Assembly (NCBI GenBank): GCA_963797605.1
Contig: CAWCPX010000005.1
Location: 620,001-684,000 of the forward strand
DNA from: DASQPR01 sp963797605
GTDB lineage: Bacteria > Actinomycetota > Actinomycetes > Mycobacteriales > Micromonosporaceae
Length of the DNA stretch: 64,000 nt
Direction: 5' to 3'
The translations under genes and the position numbers were made by a program. This document shows positions 62,024 to 64,000 of the stretch, piece after piece. How positions within the stretch are numbered: position 1 is the stretch's first letter; every line of letters begins with the position of its first letter. Under the pieces are notes generated by a model. The model searched no databases. It was not told the DNA's origin and saw nothing but the letters and a program-made list of their open reading frames with translations.

Positions 62024-63394
62024 GTGGCCCATTCTCCGCTGATCAGCAGCCTCCTCACGGCCGTGGCCGCGAATCCCGACGATTTGCCACTCCGGCTTCA
62101 CCTCACCGAGCTGCTTCTCGCCGCCGGCCACCGCGACGAGGCGATCGCGCACGCGGCCCAAGCCCTGATCCGCGACCCGGGAAACGTCGACGCGCAGCTG
62201 CTGATGGCGCGCACCGTGACCGTCACCGATCCGCCGACCGCCACCACGCCGCCGATCGCGCCGCCCCCGATATCGTCGAGCGCCCAGCCGTCCACGCCCA
62301 AGCCATCGCCGCGACCAGCACCCGTGCAGCGACCCGCGTCCGATCGCGAGCGCATTGACGACGATCAAGAGCCTCTGGACGGGACGGGTGACGACGCCGC
62401 GGACGCGTCCGCCCGCGATTCCGATGTCGACTGGTCGGCGCTGGAGAAGGACTTCGCCGACGTGGTGCCGCCGCGCTTCGTCGTCGACGAGGCCGAGCCG
62501 GTGACGGGTCACGCCGACCGGATCGTCGACGTCGAGAGCTCCACCCTGCGGCTGACCGACGTCGGCGGCATGGACGACGTCAAGAAGCGTCTCGACCTGG
62601 CCTTTTTCGGGCCGATGCGGAGCCCGGAGCTGCAGTCGCTCTACGGCAAGAGCCTGCGCGGCGGCCTGCTGCTCTACGGCCCGCCCGGGTGCGGCAAGAC
62701 CTTCCTGGCCCGGGCCGTCGCCGGCGAACTCGGTGCGAAGTTCGTCTCGCTGTCGATCGTCGACGTGCTCAACATGTACCTCGGCAACTCCGAGCGGAAC
62801 CTCCACGAGATCTTCGAGACCGCCCGCCGCAACGCCCCGTGCGTGCTGTTCCTCGACGAGATCGACGCGCTCGGGCACAAGCGCAGCCAGATGATGTCGT
62901 CGTCGATGCGTACCCTCGGCAATCAGCTCTTGACTGAGCTCGATGGTGTCGACAACGCCAACGACGGCCTGTTCGTGCTCGCGGCGACGAACGCCCCGTG
63001 GGACGTCGACGACGCGCTGCGCCGGCCGGGCCGCTTCGACCGGATGGTGCTCGTGCTCCCGCCCGACCGCGCGGCCCGGGCGTCGATCGTCGAATATCAC
63101 CTGCGGCAGCGGCCGGTCGCCGGCATCGACATCAAGCGCATTGTGGCCGCGACCGACGACTTCTCCGGCGCCGACCTGGCCCACCTGTGCGACTCGGCGG
63201 CCGAGCACGCGATGAGCGACTCGATCAGCAGCGGCACCGTCCGCATGATCGAGCAGCGTGACTTCGACCTGGCGCTGCGCGAGGTCCGGCCGTCAACCGG
63301 GCCGTGGATGGCGACCGCGAAGAACGTCGCCATGTACGCGAACGACGGCGGCACCTACGACGATCTCGCCGCGTACCTCAAGAAGCGGAAGTAG
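62024..63394 (+). CDS. AAA+ ATPase with N-terminal TPR-like region
   Basis: 456 residues from GTG 62024 (VAHSPLISSLLTAVAANPDD); the frame is open from 61973. The first 60 residues form a TPR-like helical repeat (LRLHLTELLLAAGHRDEAIAHAAQALIRDPG), then a 70-residue Pro-rich linker, then one FtsH/Cdc48-type AAA module: Walker A GPPGCGKT, pore-like NMYLGNSERN, Walker B VLFLDEID, arginine-finger region LRRPGRFDR and sensor AATNAPWDVDD. A single-module ATPase of unknown substrate. The downstream gene, eight bases away, is pure TPR, suggesting a shared complex. Confidence 0.85.
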   Translation: MAHSPLISSLLTAVAANPDDLPLRLHLTELLLAAGHRDEAIAHAAQALIRDPGNVDAQLLMARTVTVTDPPTATTPPIAPPPISSSAQPSTPKPSPRPAPVQRPASDRERIDDDQEPLDGTGDDAADASARDSDVDWSALEKDFADVVPPRFVVDEAEPVTGHADRIVDVESSTLRLTDVGGMDDVKKRLDLAFFGPMRSPELQSLYGKSLRGGLLLYGPPGCGKTFLARAVAGELGAKFVSLSIVDVLNMYLGNSERNLHEIFETARRNAPCVLFLDEIDALGHKRSQMMSSSMRTLGNQLLTELDGVDNANDGLFVLAATNAPWDVDDALRRPGRFDRMVLVLPPDRAARASIVEYHLRQRPVAGIDIKRIVAATDDFSGADLAHLCDSAAEHAMSDSISSGTVRMIEQRDFDLALREVRPSTGPWMATAKNVAMYANDGGTYDDLAAYLKKRK

Positions 63395-63401
63395 CCCGCC
63401 G

Positions 63402-64000
63402 GTGACCGCGCCGGCCGGCCTGAACGACGAACTGCGGCGTGCCGAGGGCCTGCTCGAGATGAACCGGCCCGCGGACGCGCTCGCGGTGCTGACGGTCGCC
63501 GCCGCCACCGCGCCCGACAGCGTCACCGTGCACTGCCTGATCGCCCGGTGCCACAGCGACATGGGCAACTACGCCGGCATGCTGCGAGCCGCGACCGAGG
63601 CCACCAAACAGGGGCCGCGCAACGAGTGGGGTCACCGGCTCCGGGCCACGGCGCTACGCAAACTCGGGCGTGATCACGATGCCGTGCGGGCCGCCGCCAC
63701 CGCCGTCGAACTCGACCCGTTCCACTGGTACACGCACGCCGCGCTGGCCGAGTCACTGCTGTCGATGGAGAGCCGGGAGAACCGCAAGCGCGCGTACGAC
63801 GCGGCGAAAACCGCTCTGACCATCGCGCCGCAGATGTCGAACACGCACATCACGATGGGCCGGGTGCTGCAGAGCATCGGCGAGCACCGAGCCGCCCGGG
63901 TGTGCTTCGAGCGCGCCATCGGGCTTAATCCGGCCGACTCCGCCGGTTACACGAACCTCGCCTCCGTCGACCTCGAACGCGGCCGGATCCTGTCGGCCGG
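63402..64000 (+). CDS. tetratricopeptide repeat protein, 3' end outside window
   Basis: GTG at 63402 (VTAPAGLNDELRRAEGLLEM), eight bases after the AAA gene; no stop before the window end, so at least 199 residues. Successive 34-residue TPR motifs are visible: EGLLEMNRPADALAVLTVAAATAPDS, CHSDMGNYAGMLRAATEATKQGP, LRKLGRDHDAVRAAATAVELDP, LQSIGEHRAARVCFERAIGLNPAD. Probably the partner or adaptor of the AAA ATPase. No signal peptide or membrane segment in the visible part. Confidence 0.8.
   Translation, partial: MTAPAGLNDELRRAEGLLEMNRPADALAVLTVAAATAPDSVTVHCLIARCHSDMGNYAGMLRAATEATKQGPRNEWGHRLRATALRKLGRDHDAVRAAATAVELDPFHWYTHAALAESLLSMESRENRKRAYDAAKTALTIAPQMSNTHITMGRVLQSIGEHRAARVCFERAIGLNPADSAGYTNLASVDLERGRILSA

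Overview
The window is a 64 kb piece of a high-GC Actinomycetota chromosome (roughly 70% GC by eye). Codon use, GTG starts, 1-4 base gene overlaps and gene order all fit. The order rlmN-cdsA-frr-pyrH-tsf-rpsB, then dprA-xerC, rnhB-lepB-rplS-trmD-rimM-rpsP, ffh-glnD-glnB-amt, ftsY-smc-mutM-rnc-rpmF-yceD-sepIVA, coaD-rsmD-recG and rpmB-thiL-ddl is the conserved block known from Mycobacterium tuberculosis Rv2882c-Rv2981c. It is interleaved here with genes (an HTH-MurA fusion, a PelF/GH114 pair, DUF2332, class II photolyase) that suggest a filamentous or soil lineage such as Micromonosporales or Frankiales. The genus cannot be read from this sequence alone.

Layout. 1-6.7 kb (minus): rlmN (cut by the window edge), cdsA, frr, pyrH, tsf, rpsB and a Pro/Tyr-rich membrane protein. 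6.8-12.3 kb: DUF2332 protein, HTH-MurA fusion, YraN, M50-like protease, and a divergent CGNR regulator/SDR pair with a likely operator. 12.5-18.6 kb (plus): comM, dprA, xerC, a class V aminotransferase, an opposing M23 peptidase and a small membrane protein. 18.7-24.2 kb (minus): DUF2469, rnhB, two signal peptidases, rplS, trmD, rimM, khpA, rpsP. 24.4-30 kb (minus): DUF402, proS, a DUF559-like protein, class II photolyase, amidohydrolase. 30-36.5 kb: an 800-bp repeat-rich gap, then ffh, glnD, glnB, amt. 36.7-44.2 kb: small ORF, phosphotransferase, ftsY, HAD hydrolase, smc, small coiled-coil protein. 44.7-47 kb (plus): PelF-like glycosyltransferase and GH114 lipoprotein. 47.3-57 kb (minus): mutM, PIG-V-like mannosyltransferase, rnc, rpmF, yceD, sepIVA, coaD, rsmD, recG, fakA-like gene. 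57.3-64 kb: rpmB, GNAT, thiL, Lrp-like gene, DUF3515, ddl, a AAA ATPase and a TPR protein (cut by the window edge).

Sequence quality is uneven. Genes at 1-2.2 kb and 47.3-57 kb each carry several single-base frame breaks although their protein motifs are intact, and comM, proS, ffh, glnD and the GNAT gene have one to three breaks. Many of these are essential, so uncorrected sequencing indels are a much better explanation than decay. Coordinates of those genes are given as the full extent of the reconstructed reading.

The most unusual structure is not a gene but a pattern. Three independent genes (CGNR regulator, ffh, ftsY) end in three tandem copies of their own 3' terminus including the stop codon. 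Related short tandem repeats sit at or just past other gene ends, and two dispersed palindromic repeat families (about 130 bp MITE-like; about 55 bp GGTATG-type) fill the larger intergenic gaps. The PelF-GH114 pair is the best candidate for a little-described functional system.
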